This document shows, piece by piece, positions 24,370-33,322 of a DNA stretch of 64,000 nucleotides. This DNA is from CALWPV01 sp045632125 (GTDB taxonomy: Bacteria > Bacillota > Clostridia > Lachnospirales > Bianqueaceae), in NCBI GenBank assembly GCA_045632125.1, contig JAZQWC010000008.1, positions 36,052 through 100,051 on the forward strand, read 5' to 3'. A program made the position numbers and the translations under genes. The notes beneath the pieces were generated by a model. The model saw only the letters and a list, made by a program, of their open reading frames with translations. It made no database searches and was not told the origin of the DNA. Numbering within the stretch: the first letter of the stretch is position 1; every line of letters begins with the position of its first letter.

Positions 24370-24414
24370 AAAAGCACTTTGGGGTGGAGCATGATCTGCC
24401 CTTGAAGTGCTTTT
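24370..24414 (+). terminator. terminator after the pgsA-rluA operon
   Basis: AAAAGCACTT pairs with AAGTGCTTTT; the loop is long (about 25 nt) with an extra GGG/CCC pairing. Confidence 0.75.
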
Positions 24415-24467
24415 ATCGTATATTTGACTTTGATATCATCATACGAATCGTAAAAGGAGAGGTATTT

Positions 24468-26192
24468 ATGCAGGAAGATAAAAAAACGGTGCCGCAAGGC
24501 GGCGTGGACGAGTCTATTGTGATGAACAATACACTGGTAGGTGCGATTAAAGCAGGAACAGCCGGTGAGAAGGGGCCCGCTCCCGGTCAGGCGGGGACTG
24601 AGGCGGCCAGTCGCAATAAGCCGGAAAAGTTAGAGTGGCTGCAGGATGCGGGTCTTGGTCTTTTCATTCATTGGTCGTTGGATGCGCAACTTGGTTGCGT
24701 GATCAGCCATTCGTTGGTGGGTGCTTCAGAAGATTATACAGAGAGGTTTTTTAACGATTTACCTCAAACGCTGGATGCTAAGGGTTGGGATTTTGATCAT
24801 ATTGCAGGCTTGGCGAAGTTAGCTGGTTTTCGATATGCAGTGCTGACCACCAAACATCACTGCGGCTTTTGTCTGTGGCCCACCGAGACAACAGAGTTTC
24901 ATATTGGTAATACACCCTGCGGACGCAACTTGGTGAAGGAATTTGCCGAGGCCATGCGCCGTAAGGGCATTAAAGTAGGTTTGTATTTCTCGCCGGAGGA
25001 TTTCAACTTCTTGCGAAACGAAGGCTTGACTATTACCCGTACACCGGTGGAACCCTATAGTGAAGAGGTGATCCAGCGATACCGAGCCTATTTGAAAGCC
25101 CAGATGCTGGAACTGATGCAGAACTTTGGTCCGGTAGACGTTATGTTTTTTGACGGAGGTGAATCCATGGTGGGAGCCGATGGCGTGAACCTACAGCAAT
25201 ACTGTATCAACATTGCCTGGGATATTCAGCCCGACGTACTGATCACCCGCGGCGCGATCCCTACACCGGAACAGCAACTGCCGGGCGTGGGAGCCGACAC
25301 TGCATGGGAAGGCTGCATTACTCTGGGAACGGCCTGGCAGTATCAGCCCACCAATGAGATCTACAAAACCGGTCGACAGACCATTAAGCTGATCGCCGAT
25401 ACCCGGGCTCGGGGTGGTGCACTGCTGTTGAACATCGGTCCCGATGCCAACGGCGTTCTCTGCTGCGAGCAGGAAAATATCTTAAGAGAAGTGTCCCTGT
25501 GGCACTTTATCAATCATGAAGCGGTGCATAACACCCGTCCGTGGATCATTACTAATGAGGAGGATACGGTGCTGCTAAAGGCGAAAGATGACAGCGCTGT
25601 GTACGCCATCTTGTTTGGCGTGCAGGACTGGGACCGCGGTCAACGTCGCGAGATCCTTCTGCATAGCGTATACGCCACGGAGCAAACACAGGTGAGCATT
25701 TTAGGACAGTCCGGTGAACTGACTGAGTACCGCCCGGATCTGGACGCTCACGCCTATCATGAACAGCGTTCGGACGGACTGCATATATCCGCCATGAACG
25801 CCCAGCGCATTTACTGCGGTGGTCAGTGGCGTGGACCGCTTGTGCTCAAAATCACCCATCCGAAACCGGCCTTCGAGCCCTTGGGCGTGCAGACTTTGAG
25901 CGAGGGTACCAAGCTGCTTTCGGGCGGCGCCCGGCTCAGCGCCGAGGTGTTGACTCTAGGCAGCTTCGATGAGGCGCAGCTGACCTTTGAGTATCGGGTG
26001 TATCCGGGTTTTGCCATGGCTTCTTACGAGGATGTGTGGCAGGCGCCGGAGGCGCAAACGATTGATGCGACGGGCATTTATTCGATGGAAATCACGGGGC
26101 TGACGGCGGGTGTGACCTATCAGTATCGAGCCGTGTTAAAGACGGAGATCAATACCATGCGGGGCGAGATGGCACTGCTGGTGGCAGAATGA
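24468..26192 (+). CDS. family GH29 alpha-L-fucosidase, cytoplasmic
   Basis: 574 residues from ATG 24468, chosen because AAAAGGAGAGG lies 7 nt upstream. A ~50-residue polar N-terminus precedes the catalytic barrel: LGLFIHWSLDAQLG, YAVLTTKHHCGFCLWPTETT, the nucleophile segment VDVMFFDGGESM and GALLLNIGPDANG, all GH29 features. A C-terminal beta domain follows. There is no signal peptide, so it would act on imported fucosides. It is flanked by terminators, hence probably monocistronic. Together with GH20 it suggests use of host-glycan-derived oligosaccharides; that is inference. Confidence 0.87.
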   Translation: MQEDKKTVPQGGVDESIVMNNTLVGAIKAGTAGEKGPAPGQAGTEAASRNKPEKLEWLQDAGLGLFIHWSLDAQLGCVISHSLVGASEDYTERFFNDLPQTLDAKGWDFDHIAGLAKLAGFRYAVLTTKHHCGFCLWPTETTEFHIGNTPCGRNLVKEFAEAMRRKGIKVGLYFSPEDFNFLRNEGLTITRTPVEPYSEEVIQRYRAYLKAQMLELMQNFGPVDVMFFDGGESMVGADGVNLQQYCINIAWDIQPDVLITRGAIPTPEQQLPGVGADTAWEGCITLGTAWQYQPTNEIYKTGRQTIKLIADTRARGGALLLNIGPDANGVLCCEQENILREVSLWHFINHEAVHNTRPWIITNEEDTVLLKAKDDSAVYAILFGVQDWDRGQRREILLHSVYATEQTQVSILGQSGELTEYRPDLDAHAYHEQRSDGLHISAMNAQRIYCGGQWRGPLVLKITHPKPAFEPLGVQTLSEGTKLLSGGARLSAEVLTLGSFDEAQLTFEYRVYPGFAMASYEDVWQAPEAQTIDATGIYSMEITGLTAGVTYQYRAVLKTEINTMRGEMALLVAE

Positions 26193-26212
26193 GGATTTTG
26201 TGGTGTATAAAG

Positions 26213-26245
26213 AAAAGCTGGCTGCTTTATTTGCAGTCAGCTTTT
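26213..26245 (+). terminator. terminator of the fucosidase gene
   Basis: AAAAGCTGgCTGC pairs with GCAGtCAGCTTTT, giving a stem with A- and T-rich flanks, so it may serve both the fucosidase and the opposing tetR. Confidence 0.8.
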
Positions 26246-26263
26246 GTATTGATTCATATATGA

Positions 26264-26821
26264 TTAATTAAGAATATCAAATTTAATCACACCGGAGATG
26301 AGCTTAGCGATCTCTTCCGGTGTTTTTTGAATATCTTCCTGAAGCCAAAGGCGAATGAGTTGATAGATACCCGAAATGAAAAAGGAGGAGAGCAGGCGGA
26401 TGCTGCCTTCATCAAATTGGGTATGTTGGAGCGGAGAACGATCTGTCTCCCAAATATATCGATTGATTTCGGAAAGGGCATTGGCCAGATCACCATCGGT
26501 CTCGCATTGGAAGAGGACTTTGGCGATATCGACATGTTCCTTCAGATAGGTGCAAATTTGGATCATATAGAGTTCGGCATCTTCCTGGGTAACGATAGGG
26601 GGAGTCAACTGTTTGAGATCTTTAGCCATAGCGGTGGCGGCCTCTAAGAGGACATCGCGGGGAGCGGTATAATGATGATAAAAAGTAGCACGGTTGACGC
26701 CGGCTTCGTGACAGAGTTTGGTGATGGTAATTTTGTTGAGATTTTCATCTTGTAGCAAACGAAAGAGCGCTTCGCGCAGCAGTTGCTTCGTCTGTGCAAC
26801 TCGTTGATTTTCTTTTTTCAT
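26264..26821 (-). CDS. TetR family transcriptional regulator
   Basis: 185 residues. The N-terminal helix-turn-helix is typical: RVAQTKQLLREALFRLLQDE, then ITKLCHEAGVNRATFYHHY (about residues 30-48). The rest is a helical ligand-binding/dimerisation region that matches the group with a TetR C-terminal domain around LDPL-like sequences. GGGAGATTACTT precedes the ATG. It diverges from a DUF308 membrane protein, and the intergenic TCGA repeats at 26849-26903 are its likely operator, implying control of itself and that neighbour. Confidence 0.88.
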   Translation of the reverse strand: MKKENQRVAQTKQLLREALFRLLQDENLNKITITKLCHEAGVNRATFYHHYTAPRDVLLEAATAMAKDLKQLTPPIVTQEDAELYMIQICTYLKEHVDIAKVLFQCETDGDLANALSEINRYIWETDRSPLQHTQFDEGSIRLLSSFFISGIYQLIRLWLQEDIQKTPEEIAKLISGVIKFDILN

Positions 26822-26848
26822 AAGTAATCTCCCATTAGTTTATATATT

Positions 26849-26903
26849 GCGTCGAGTTAGAAAAATCGACAAAATGCGTTGAACTATAGGTTGCGAAATC
26901 GAC
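26849..26903. promoter_or_regulatory. candidate TetR operator (TTGCGTCGA / TCGAC repeats)
   Basis: GTCGA (26851-26855) and TCGAC (26866-26870) form an inverted pair. Related elements GCGTTGA (about 26876) and TTGCGAAATCGAC (26891-26903) follow, the last overlapping the -35 box of the DUF308 promoter. Position between divergent genes suggests regulator binding; this is inference. Confidence 0.45.
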
Positions 26904-26919
26904 ATATGTATATTATAAT
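26891..26919 (+). promoter_or_regulatory. sigma-A promoter of the DUF308 gene
   Basis: TTGCGA (26891-26896), 17-bp spacer, TATAAT (26914-26919), 36 bp before the start codon. Confidence 0.72.
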
Positions 26920-26955
26920 GAACTTAAAATAGAATGTCAACCGGAGGTTGTGGCT

Positions 26956-27507
26956 ATGAAATCTTTAAAAGCGAATCTGCATGGAATTTTAATGAGTGCC
27001 TTTGAGGTATTGGTAGGAATACTGCTGATTATTGATCCGGAGGGATTTACATCCGGTATTATTGTAGCAGTGGGTATTGCGTTGTTGCTGGGGGGGATCT
27101 GGCAGGTAGTGTGCTATTTTAAGGAAGAACCGGAAGAAGCGGCTAAAGGACAGGCGTTGCTGATTGGCATGATCATGCTGCTGGGCGGTGGCTTTTTGGC
27201 TTTGAAATCTAAATGGTTGATCCAAGTGATTCCGCTTCTGACCATCGTGTATGGTATTGGCGTATTGGTGTCAGGCCTGTGGAAAGTACAGTGGACGGTA
27301 GACAAGCTTCGTATGAAAAAGAAGTACTGGTATTTGATGGCCATTAGTGCTGCCGTATCTTTAATTTGCAGTACACTGATTTTGTGGAATCCCTTTGCAT
27401 CTACTGCGGTATTGTGGAAATTTACGGCTATAGCTTTGATCCTGGAGGCTGTATTTGATTTGGTAGCCATCATTGCCGGTGGAAAAAACGTGGGAGAAAG
27501 CGATTGA
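26956..27507 (+). CDS. DUF308/HdeD-like membrane protein
   Basis: 183 residues with six hydrophobic helices in three pairs, the HdeD/DUF308 pattern: FEVLVGILLIIDPEGFTSGI, then IVAVGIALLLGGIWQVV, and VYGIGVLVSGLWKVQWTVDK. GGAGG lies 8 nt before ATG 26956; a GTG two codons earlier is less likely. The family's function is poorly known; E. coli HdeD is linked to acid resistance. The divergent TetR gene probably controls it. The gene ends in a bidirectional terminator shared with the ABC exporter operon. Confidence 0.8.
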   Translation: MKSLKANLHGILMSAFEVLVGILLIIDPEGFTSGIIVAVGIALLLGGIWQVVCYFKEEPEEAAKGQALLIGMIMLLGGGFLALKSKWLIQVIPLLTIVYGIGVLVSGLWKVQWTVDKLRMKKKYWYLMAISAAVSLICSTLILWNPFASTAVLWKFTAIALILEAVFDLVAIIAGGKNVGESD

Positions 27508-27540
27508 GTTTCATATTATAATTGAATAAATGCATCAAAA

Positions 27541-27570
27541 AACCTCCAACATTGTAATGTTGGAGGTTTT
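27541..27570. terminator. bidirectional terminator
   Basis: AACCTCCAACATT and AATGTTGGAGGTT form a perfect 13-bp stem with a 2-nt loop flanked by A- and T-tracts, between convergent genes. Confidence 0.92.
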
Positions 27571-27574
27571 CGTT

Positions 27575-29401
27575 TTACAGAATGGCTTTAATACTTTCTT
27601 CCTGGAACTGTCGGGTATACAGGCTGTAGTAGTAACCTTTAGCCTTGATCAGATCGTCATGTTTACCGGATTCGATGATCTTACCATCTTTAACAACCAG
27701 GATCACGTCAGCCTGACGAATGGTGGAAAGACGGTGAGCGATCACGAAGGAGGTACGGCCCTTCATTAGACTCTCGATGGCGTTCTGGATCAGGCGCTCA
27801 GTCACGGTGTCGATGGAGGAAGTTGCCTCATCTAGTACGAAGATTCGAGGATCGGCTAATATCGCCCGGGCGAAGGACAGGAGCTGTTTCTCTCCTGTGG
27901 AGAGAAGGTCACCACCTTCACCAACGTCACTGTCGTAGCCCTTTTCCATGCGGGCGATGACGCCGTCGGCAGATACGCTTTTTACAGCAGCTTCGATCTC
28001 TTCCATGGTGGCATCGGGACGACCGTAGAGCAGGTTTTCCTTAACGCTGCCGGAGAAGAGGTGAGGGGTCTGAAGTACGTAGCCGATGTTGCTATGAAGC
28101 CACAGCTGGGAACGTTCGCGGGCATCGCGGCCGTCGATGAGGATCTGGCCGGAGGTGGGCTCGAAGAAGCGGCACACCAGATTTACCAGAGTGGATTTTC
28201 CGGCACCGGTCTCGCCTACAATGGCTACGTTGGTGCCCTGGGGAACTTTCAAATTGAAGTGTTCCAAAATGTATTCATCGCCGTCGGGATATTTAAAGGA
28301 AACATCACGGAATTCGATATCACCATGGAGGGGTTCCCAGTTTTCACGCTTAGGTTCGAAGGCATCGCCATATTTTTCAATAACTTCGGGAGTATCGGCT
28401 ACGTCGGATTCGGTTTCCATGAGGCGGGTGAAACGTTCTACGTTAACCTGTACGGTGATCAAATCAGAGAAAGCACGAATGATCCACTGTACGGGTTCTA
28501 CCATGTTCAAAGCGTAGGTGCAGAATACGGAAAGGGTACCCAGTTTCATAACGCCATCCATGGTGATGATGCCGCCGCGCCACAGTACCAGAGCCAGCGC
28601 TACCCAGGAAACGAAGGAAATAATGGAGGAAAGCATGAAACGATAATGAGAAGCACGGATGGAAGTTTTGTACATCTCGTCGCTGGTATTGTTGAAGTTT
28701 CGTTCCATTTTTTCTTCGACTACCAGAGTTTTAGTGGTTTTGGCACCGGTGATACCTTCGTTGAAGTTACCGGTGATACGGGAGTTGATCTCACGGATGG
28801 TACGATTAAGGGCAACCATGATCTTCTGGAAATAGGTGGCGGCCAAGGCAATGAGGGGAATGATCACAAGAACCATTAATGCCAGCTTCCAGTTCAGGGA
28901 AAGCATAACAACGATACCGCCAATCAGGTAAGTCAGATTCCAAACACAGTCCATAACACCCCAGGAGACCATACCACCCACGCGGGAGGTGTCACTCATA
29001 ACACGGGCGTGTACATAACCTACACTATTCTGGTTGAAGTAGGAGAAGGATAAGGTCTGCAGATGGTCGAAGCTGACTTTTTTCATGTCGCGGCCTACAT
29101 ACATTTCTACTTTACCACACTGATAAGTAGAGAAAATATTCATTGCGACCTGTGTGGCCAACACTAAAATATAGGCAATAATAAACAGGGTCAAACCATC
29201 TAACTGGCCCAAAGCAATGAAGTTATTCAGGGCATATTGCTGGAACAAAGGAACGATGATATCGATGGAACTGGTGAGCAGACCAAACAATACCATGGAA
29301 AAAATAGTCCAGCGGTAGGGCTTCAAATAAGGAAGCAACTTAGGAAGACCAAAATAAGGGAGGGAGACATACTCTTGTTTTTCTTTATCGATTTGACTCA
29401 T
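27575..29401 (-). CDS. ABC exporter, subunit with catalytic Walker B
   Basis: 608 residues: six transmembrane helices (about 25-315) fused to an ATPase domain. Walker A is GETGAGKST, Walker B IFVLDEATSSID with the catalytic Glu, and the H-loop AHRLST. The signature is the non-canonical LSTGEKQ. GAGGAGGTGTAATTG places the ribosome binding site 8 nt before ATG 29401; the TTG three bases earlier is rejected. Second gene of a two-gene operon, 3 bp after the partner at 29405-31246. It forms a heterodimeric type IV exporter resembling BmrCD/LmrCD. Likely drug or peptide efflux under the MerR-type regulator at 31423. Confidence 0.92.
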   Translation of the reverse strand: MSQIDKEKQEYVSLPYFGLPKLLPYLKPYRWTIFSMVLFGLLTSSIDIIVPLFQQYALNNFIALGQLDGLTLFIIAYILVLATQVAMNIFSTYQCGKVEMYVGRDMKKVSFDHLQTLSFSYFNQNSVGYVHARVMSDTSRVGGMVSWGVMDCVWNLTYLIGGIVVMLSLNWKLALMVLVIIPLIALAATYFQKIMVALNRTIREINSRITGNFNEGITGAKTTKTLVVEEKMERNFNNTSDEMYKTSIRASHYRFMLSSIISFVSWVALALVLWRGGIITMDGVMKLGTLSVFCTYALNMVEPVQWIIRAFSDLITVQVNVERFTRLMETESDVADTPEVIEKYGDAFEPKRENWEPLHGDIEFRDVSFKYPDGDEYILEHFNLKVPQGTNVAIVGETGAGKSTLVNLVCRFFEPTSGQILIDGRDARERSQLWLHSNIGYVLQTPHLFSGSVKENLLYGRPDATMEEIEAAVKSVSADGVIARMEKGYDSDVGEGGDLLSTGEKQLLSFARAILADPRIFVLDEATSSIDTVTERLIQNAIESLMKGRTSFVIAHRLSTIRQADVILVVKDGKIIESGKHDDLIKAKGYYYSLYTRQFQEESIKAIL

Positions 29402-29404
29402 CAA

Positions 29405-31246
29405 TTACACCTCCTCAGGTTCAATATCAAGTGAAAACTGCAGATCATAGATCTTGCGGTAAATTCCGTTCTTAGCCATAAGTTCATCATGGGAACCGAT
29501 CTCCGCAATGCGGCCCTTATCCAGCACCATGATTTTTTCAGCCTGCATCAGGGTGGTGACACGGTGGGAAATCAGGATTACAGTGGAATCGCCCAGATTC
29601 TTACGCAGAGCCTGACGAATCTTGGCATCGGTTTCGGAGTCAACAGCAGATAAGGAATCGTCGAAGACCATGATGGGAGCCTTCTGAGTTAACATACGGG
29701 CAATGGCGGTACGCTGTTTCTGGCCGCCGGAAAGGGTAACGCCGCGTTCACCTACGATGGTGTCGTAGCCTTTGGTGAATTCGGTAATGGCGTCGTCCAC
29801 ACAGGCGATCTGTGCAGCGTGGCGGATATCTTCCAGGGGCATGTTATCTTCGGTGATACCGATGTTTTCTGCAATGGTACGGGAGAAAAGGAAGGGCTCC
29901 TGCAGCACCATACCAATGTTTTCACGCACCCACTGGGCCTTCATGTCGGCAATATCTACGCCGCCGATGGTGATATGGCCGCCGTTAGCGGGCAGGTCGT
30001 ACAGACGGTTCAGCAGATGGACCAAAGTGGTTTTGCCGGAACCGGTAGAACCAAGAATACCAAAGGTAGTACCTTGAGGGATCGTAAAGTTAATGTCCTC
30101 CACGATGGTGGTTCCTTCTTCATAGCCGAAGGTTACGTGGTCGAATACGATGTCGCCGCGCATGTCGGGGGTAACGGCATCCGGTTTATCCTGCTCAAGG
30201 GGAGAGTTCATGATGTACAAAATACGATCGATGGAGACACCGGCTTTACTCATCTCAGAGATTACACGGCCTAAATGACGTACCGGCCATATGAGCATGG
30301 AATTATAGGAAAGGAAGGCGATAAATTCGCCGGTACTTAGCGTGCCTTGCACGCAGTATACGCTGCCCAGGACCAGAAGAAGCATAACCTGCAGACCGGA
30401 GATCAAGTCGCCGGCGCCCCAGAAGTAGGACATGAGCTTCATCAGGTTGACCCAAAGGTTAGCATAGTAGGTGTTTTGTTTTTCGAAGCGGTCTTTTTCG
30501 AATTTCTCGCGGCCAAAGGCGCGGACTACGCGGACGCCGGTGAGGTTTTCCTGAGCGATGGTGGACAGGATACCTTCGTTTTCGTCGCATTCTTGGAAGT
30601 GACGGCCGATGCGGGAATGGAAAAAGGCGGAGTAACCGATGATGACAGGGATCGAGCAAACTGCGATGGTGGTGAGGCGGCCATCCATGGAGAACATGAA
30701 GGTCAGCGACAGGGTCATTAGAATGACGATTCGAATGATGGATGTGAGCTGCTCAGCAACGAAGATCTTGACGCGTTCCACGTCGGAGGTGCAGCGCTGG
30801 ATAATATCACCGGTTTGGTTCTTCATGTGCCAGGCGAAGGGGAGCTTCTGCACATGGGCAAAAAGCTGGTCGCGCATGGTCTGCATGAGGCGCTCAGAAC
30901 CTTTTGTGTTGTAAAGATTGTTGAAATACTTGAACACGGCGGCTAGAGCGGCGATGAGAATGACGATGAGTGCTATGTAGCCAAAGTGATCGCGGAAGAA
31001 GGGGGCGCCGCCCAGGGCGTCGATCTTCTGGGTCACCATGGCGGGGAAGCTGAAGGGCTCGCTGCCGATGACAGAGTCTACAGAGGCCCTGATGATCTGC
31101 GGGATCACCATTTCCAGCAGGGTTACTGCGAAGGATGCCAGAATACTTAGAATAAAGAAGTGCAGGCTGCCGCGCAGAAAGTGTTTGACCAACGAGAGCT
31201 TTGTGTAAGAAAGCTGTGTGGTTCTTGAATCGTTGGATTGTTTCAT
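29405..31246 (-). CDS. ABC exporter, subunit with degenerate Walker B
   Basis: 613 residues, half-transporter: helices in about 30-320, ATPase in about 365-600. Walker A GSTGSGKTT and the canonical signature LSGGQKQ are present, but Walker B reads IMVFDDSLSAVD with Asp instead of the catalytic Glu. This Asp pairs with the odd LSTGEKQ signature of the partner, so one of the two ATP sites is degenerate, as in BmrCD, LmrCD and TM287/288. CAGGAGG precedes the ATG. First gene of the operon, transcribed from the MerR-type promoter at 31327-31357. Confidence 0.92.
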   Translation of the reverse strand: MKQSNDSRTTQLSYTKLSLVKHFLRGSLHFFILSILASFAVTLLEMVIPQIIRASVDSVIGSEPFSFPAMVTQKIDALGGAPFFRDHFGYIALIVILIAALAAVFKYFNNLYNTKGSERLMQTMRDQLFAHVQKLPFAWHMKNQTGDIIQRCTSDVERVKIFVAEQLTSIIRIVILMTLSLTFMFSMDGRLTTIAVCSIPVIIGYSAFFHSRIGRHFQECDENEGILSTIAQENLTGVRVVRAFGREKFEKDRFEKQNTYYANLWVNLMKLMSYFWGAGDLISGLQVMLLLVLGSVYCVQGTLSTGEFIAFLSYNSMLIWPVRHLGRVISEMSKAGVSIDRILYIMNSPLEQDKPDAVTPDMRGDIVFDHVTFGYEEGTTIVEDINFTIPQGTTFGILGSTGSGKTTLVHLLNRLYDLPANGGHITIGGVDIADMKAQWVRENIGMVLQEPFLFSRTIAENIGITEDNMPLEDIRHAAQIACVDDAITEFTKGYDTIVGERGVTLSGGQKQRTAIARMLTQKAPIMVFDDSLSAVDSETDAKIRQALRKNLGDSTVILISHRVTTLMQAEKIMVLDKGRIAEIGSHDELMAKNGIYRKIYDLQFSLDIEPEEV

Positions 31247-31279
31247 GAAAATTTTGACCTCCTGAATGTGTATTTAAGA

Positions 31280-31308
31280 TTGATTATTTAGGGGCTTCAA
31301 GTTATAAT
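31280..31308 (+). promoter_or_regulatory. sigma-A promoter of the MerR-type regulator
   Basis: TTGATT (31280-31285), 17-bp spacer, TATAAT (31303-31308). A palindrome ATACTTTA-N7-TAAAGTAT at 31316-31338 lies over the expected start site and could be an autoregulatory operator. Confidence 0.65.
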
Positions 31309-31326
31309 AATTGCGATACTTTATGT

Positions 31327-31357
31327 ATTGTAAAGTATGGGGTAACCACATAGTCAA
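31327..31357 (-). promoter_or_regulatory. MerR-type promoter of the ABC exporter with 19-bp spacer and dyad operator
   Basis: On the minus strand TTGACT (plus 31352-31357) and TACAAT (plus 31327-31332) are separated by 19 bp instead of 17. A dyad, TATGGGGTAACCACATA (31336-31352), fills the spacer. Overlong spacers with a central dyad are the established hallmark of MerR-family activation, in which the regulator twists the DNA to align the boxes. The divergent MerR/GyrI-like gene at 31423 is the obvious ligand. Confidence 0.8.
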
Positions 31358-31422
31358 GATGTTTTGAACAACTTGTTAAAAAGTATTGGATGGTTTGAGA
31401 TCGCGGCGAAAGGAGGGGCTGC

Positions 31423-32268
31423 ATGGCAAGTCAAAAAGGGAAAAAACACTATACCAGTGGGGAGTTTGCCCGGTTGTGCGGCACCACAAAGGAGACGCTG
31501 CGTCACTATGATGAAGTGGGCATTTTGAAACCGGCAGAAGTAGGAGAAAATGGCTATCGATATTATACCAATGGGCAGTTTTTTGATTATGATCTAATCG
31601 TTACGCTAAAAGAGGCGGGCTGTTCTCTAGCTGAGATTAAGAGCTATACTGAGTATTATGAGCCAGAGGTTTTTTTAGCTGGAATTAAAGATAAACTGCG
31701 TCAACTAGAGGCGGAAAAGCTTAAGATCGAGAGTATGCAGCGGCTTTTGCAGCGGGCGATTGATACAACAGAATATGCGCTTACCGAAGAATATTATAAG
31801 CCCAGACTAGTGACCTGTGAAGAGGAGTATTTGATTACAATCAAAGTCGCACACCCGAGTGAGCAATCCTTTAGCGATATGGTACATGATATTCGTGATC
31901 ATTATATGCATTTGGAAGAGCGTGATCTTTGGGATGAATACGGTATGGGATATATTATTATGAAAGAAACGCTGGAAGAAGGAAAGGATTTTGCCAGCTA
32001 TTATTATACACGTATCCACGATAAACGAGAAGATGAACGCCTGCAGATCCGTCCAGCTGGGCAGTATGTAACGATGCTACATAAGGGTGACTATTGGACT
32101 CTGCCACAATCCTATGATATTATTAAGAAATTTATTGCCGAAAATGATCTGGAGATCTGCGGTAATTCCTACGAGTATGAACTAGTGAATCATTTGGCGG
32201 CACAAAAAATGAACGATTATATCATTCAGATTTCGGTGGAGGTCCGTCCCTCGTCGACGAAACAGTAG
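31423..32268 (+). CDS. MerR family regulator with GyrI-like effector domain (BmrR-like)
   Basis: 281 residues. The MerR winged helix occupies about residues 9-78 (YTSGEFARLCGTTKETLRHY, then DEVGILKPAEVGENGYRYYT), followed by a long dimerisation helix (about 85-120) and a C-terminal GyrI/BmrR-like ligand-binding domain (about 125-275, ending in a Tyr-rich pocket region such as KGDYWTLPQSYDII). AAAGGAGGGGCTGC precedes the ATG. It diverges from the ABC exporter, whose promoter has the MerR-type spacer. Likely activates the exporter on binding a hydrophobic or cationic compound. The final codons contain the repeated 11-mer AGGTCCGTCCC (32240-32250). Confidence 0.9.
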   Translation: MASQKGKKHYTSGEFARLCGTTKETLRHYDEVGILKPAEVGENGYRYYTNGQFFDYDLIVTLKEAGCSLAEIKSYTEYYEPEVFLAGIKDKLRQLEAEKLKIESMQRLLQRAIDTTEYALTEEYYKPRLVTCEEEYLITIKVAHPSEQSFSDMVHDIRDHYMHLEERDLWDEYGMGYIIMKETLEEGKDFASYYYTRIHDKREDERLQIRPAGQYVTMLHKGDYWTLPQSYDIIKKFIAENDLEICGNSYEYELVNHLAAQKMNDYIIQISVEVRPSSTKQ

Positions 32269-32410
32269 TGTATCATCGTCATTTTGGCGCTCTGCGCCAC
32301 GTGAGAGTGTCAACGTCAGAGGATGTTATAAAAAAATGTTGGCGTACATGTTTTGGGTTTTGTAAATTTAAGTTGAATGTTGAATATTGAATATAAGGAG
32401 AATAATGATT

Positions 32411-33280
32411 ATGAAGTTGAATCCGAATGATGTTTGTTGGTGCGGCAGCGGCCGTAAGTATAAGAAGTGTCACATGATGCAGGACGATAAAATGCAGATC
32501 CTGCGGGATCGCCGCCTGCTGGTGCCGGATCAAAAACTTTTGAAGACGCCGGCGCAGGTGGAGGGCATGAAAGCCAGCGCAGCTGTCAACATGGCGGCGT
32601 TGGATGCCGTGGCGGAGCAGATCTGTGCAGGCATGAGTACCGAGGATATTAATACCATCGTGCATGACGTGACCACCAGAATGGGGGCGATTCCGGCTCC
32701 TTTGGGATACGAAGGTTTTCCAAAAAGCGTGTGTACGTCAATTAATGAAGAAGTGTGCCATGGTATTCCGGAGCCCGGTCGTATTTTGAAAGACGGTGAC
32801 ATTATTAACGTAGACGTTTCTACGATTTTGAATGGCTACTACTCGGATTCGTCTCGTATGTTTATGATCGGTGACGTCTCGGCTGATCGCAGACGGTTGG
32901 TGGAAGTGACCAAGGAGTGTGTGGAGAAGGGTCTGGAGCAGGTAAAGCCTTGGGGTTTTTTGGGTGATATTGGTGCTGCCGTGAATGAGCATGCTAAGAA
33001 GAACGGTTATAGCGTCGTTCGGGAGATTGGCGGGCATGGCATTGGCCTTGACTTCCACGAAGATCCGTGGGTGAGCTTCGTTTCTAAAAAGGAAACGGGC
33101 ATGGTTTTGGTACCCGGTTTGTGCTTTACTATTGAACCGATGGTGAACATGGGACGTCATGGTATTTTCTGTGATGAGGAGAACGGCTGGACGATCTACA
33201 CGCGCGATGGTAAGCCTTCTGCTCAGTGGGAAGTTCAGGTTCTGGTGACAGAGAAAGGTTACGAGCTGATTGCTTGGTAA
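32411..33280 (+). CDS. map: type I methionine aminopeptidase with N-terminal SEC-C motif
   Basis: 289 residues. The N-terminus carries a SEC-C zinc motif CWCGSGRKYKKCH (residues about 9-21), then the pita-bread peptidase fold with metal ligands in INVDVSTILNGYYSDSSR (two Asp), GGHGIGLDFHEDP (His), FTIEPMV (Glu) and AQWEVQVLVT (Glu). It removes the N-terminal Met from new proteins. AAGGAGA lies 8 nt before ATG 32411; two earlier in-frame ATGs are too close to it. The 143-bp upstream region has a short hairpin (TGGCGC/GCGCCA) and one copy of the dispersed 9-mer at 32340, but no clear promoter. Confidence 0.93.
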   Translation: MKLNPNDVCWCGSGRKYKKCHMMQDDKMQILRDRRLLVPDQKLLKTPAQVEGMKASAAVNMAALDAVAEQICAGMSTEDINTIVHDVTTRMGAIPAPLGYEGFPKSVCTSINEEVCHGIPEPGRILKDGDIINVDVSTILNGYYSDSSRMFMIGDVSADRRRLVEVTKECVEKGLEQVKPWGFLGDIGAAVNEHAKKNGYSVVREIGGHGIGLDFHEDPWVSFVSKKETGMVLVPGLCFTIEPMVNMGRHGIFCDEENGWTIYTRDGKPSAQWEVQVLVTEKGYELIAW

Positions 33281-33322
33281 TGAATAGGCTGTTGATGGCC
33301 GGATATGAAGTGAGGAGTTAAC

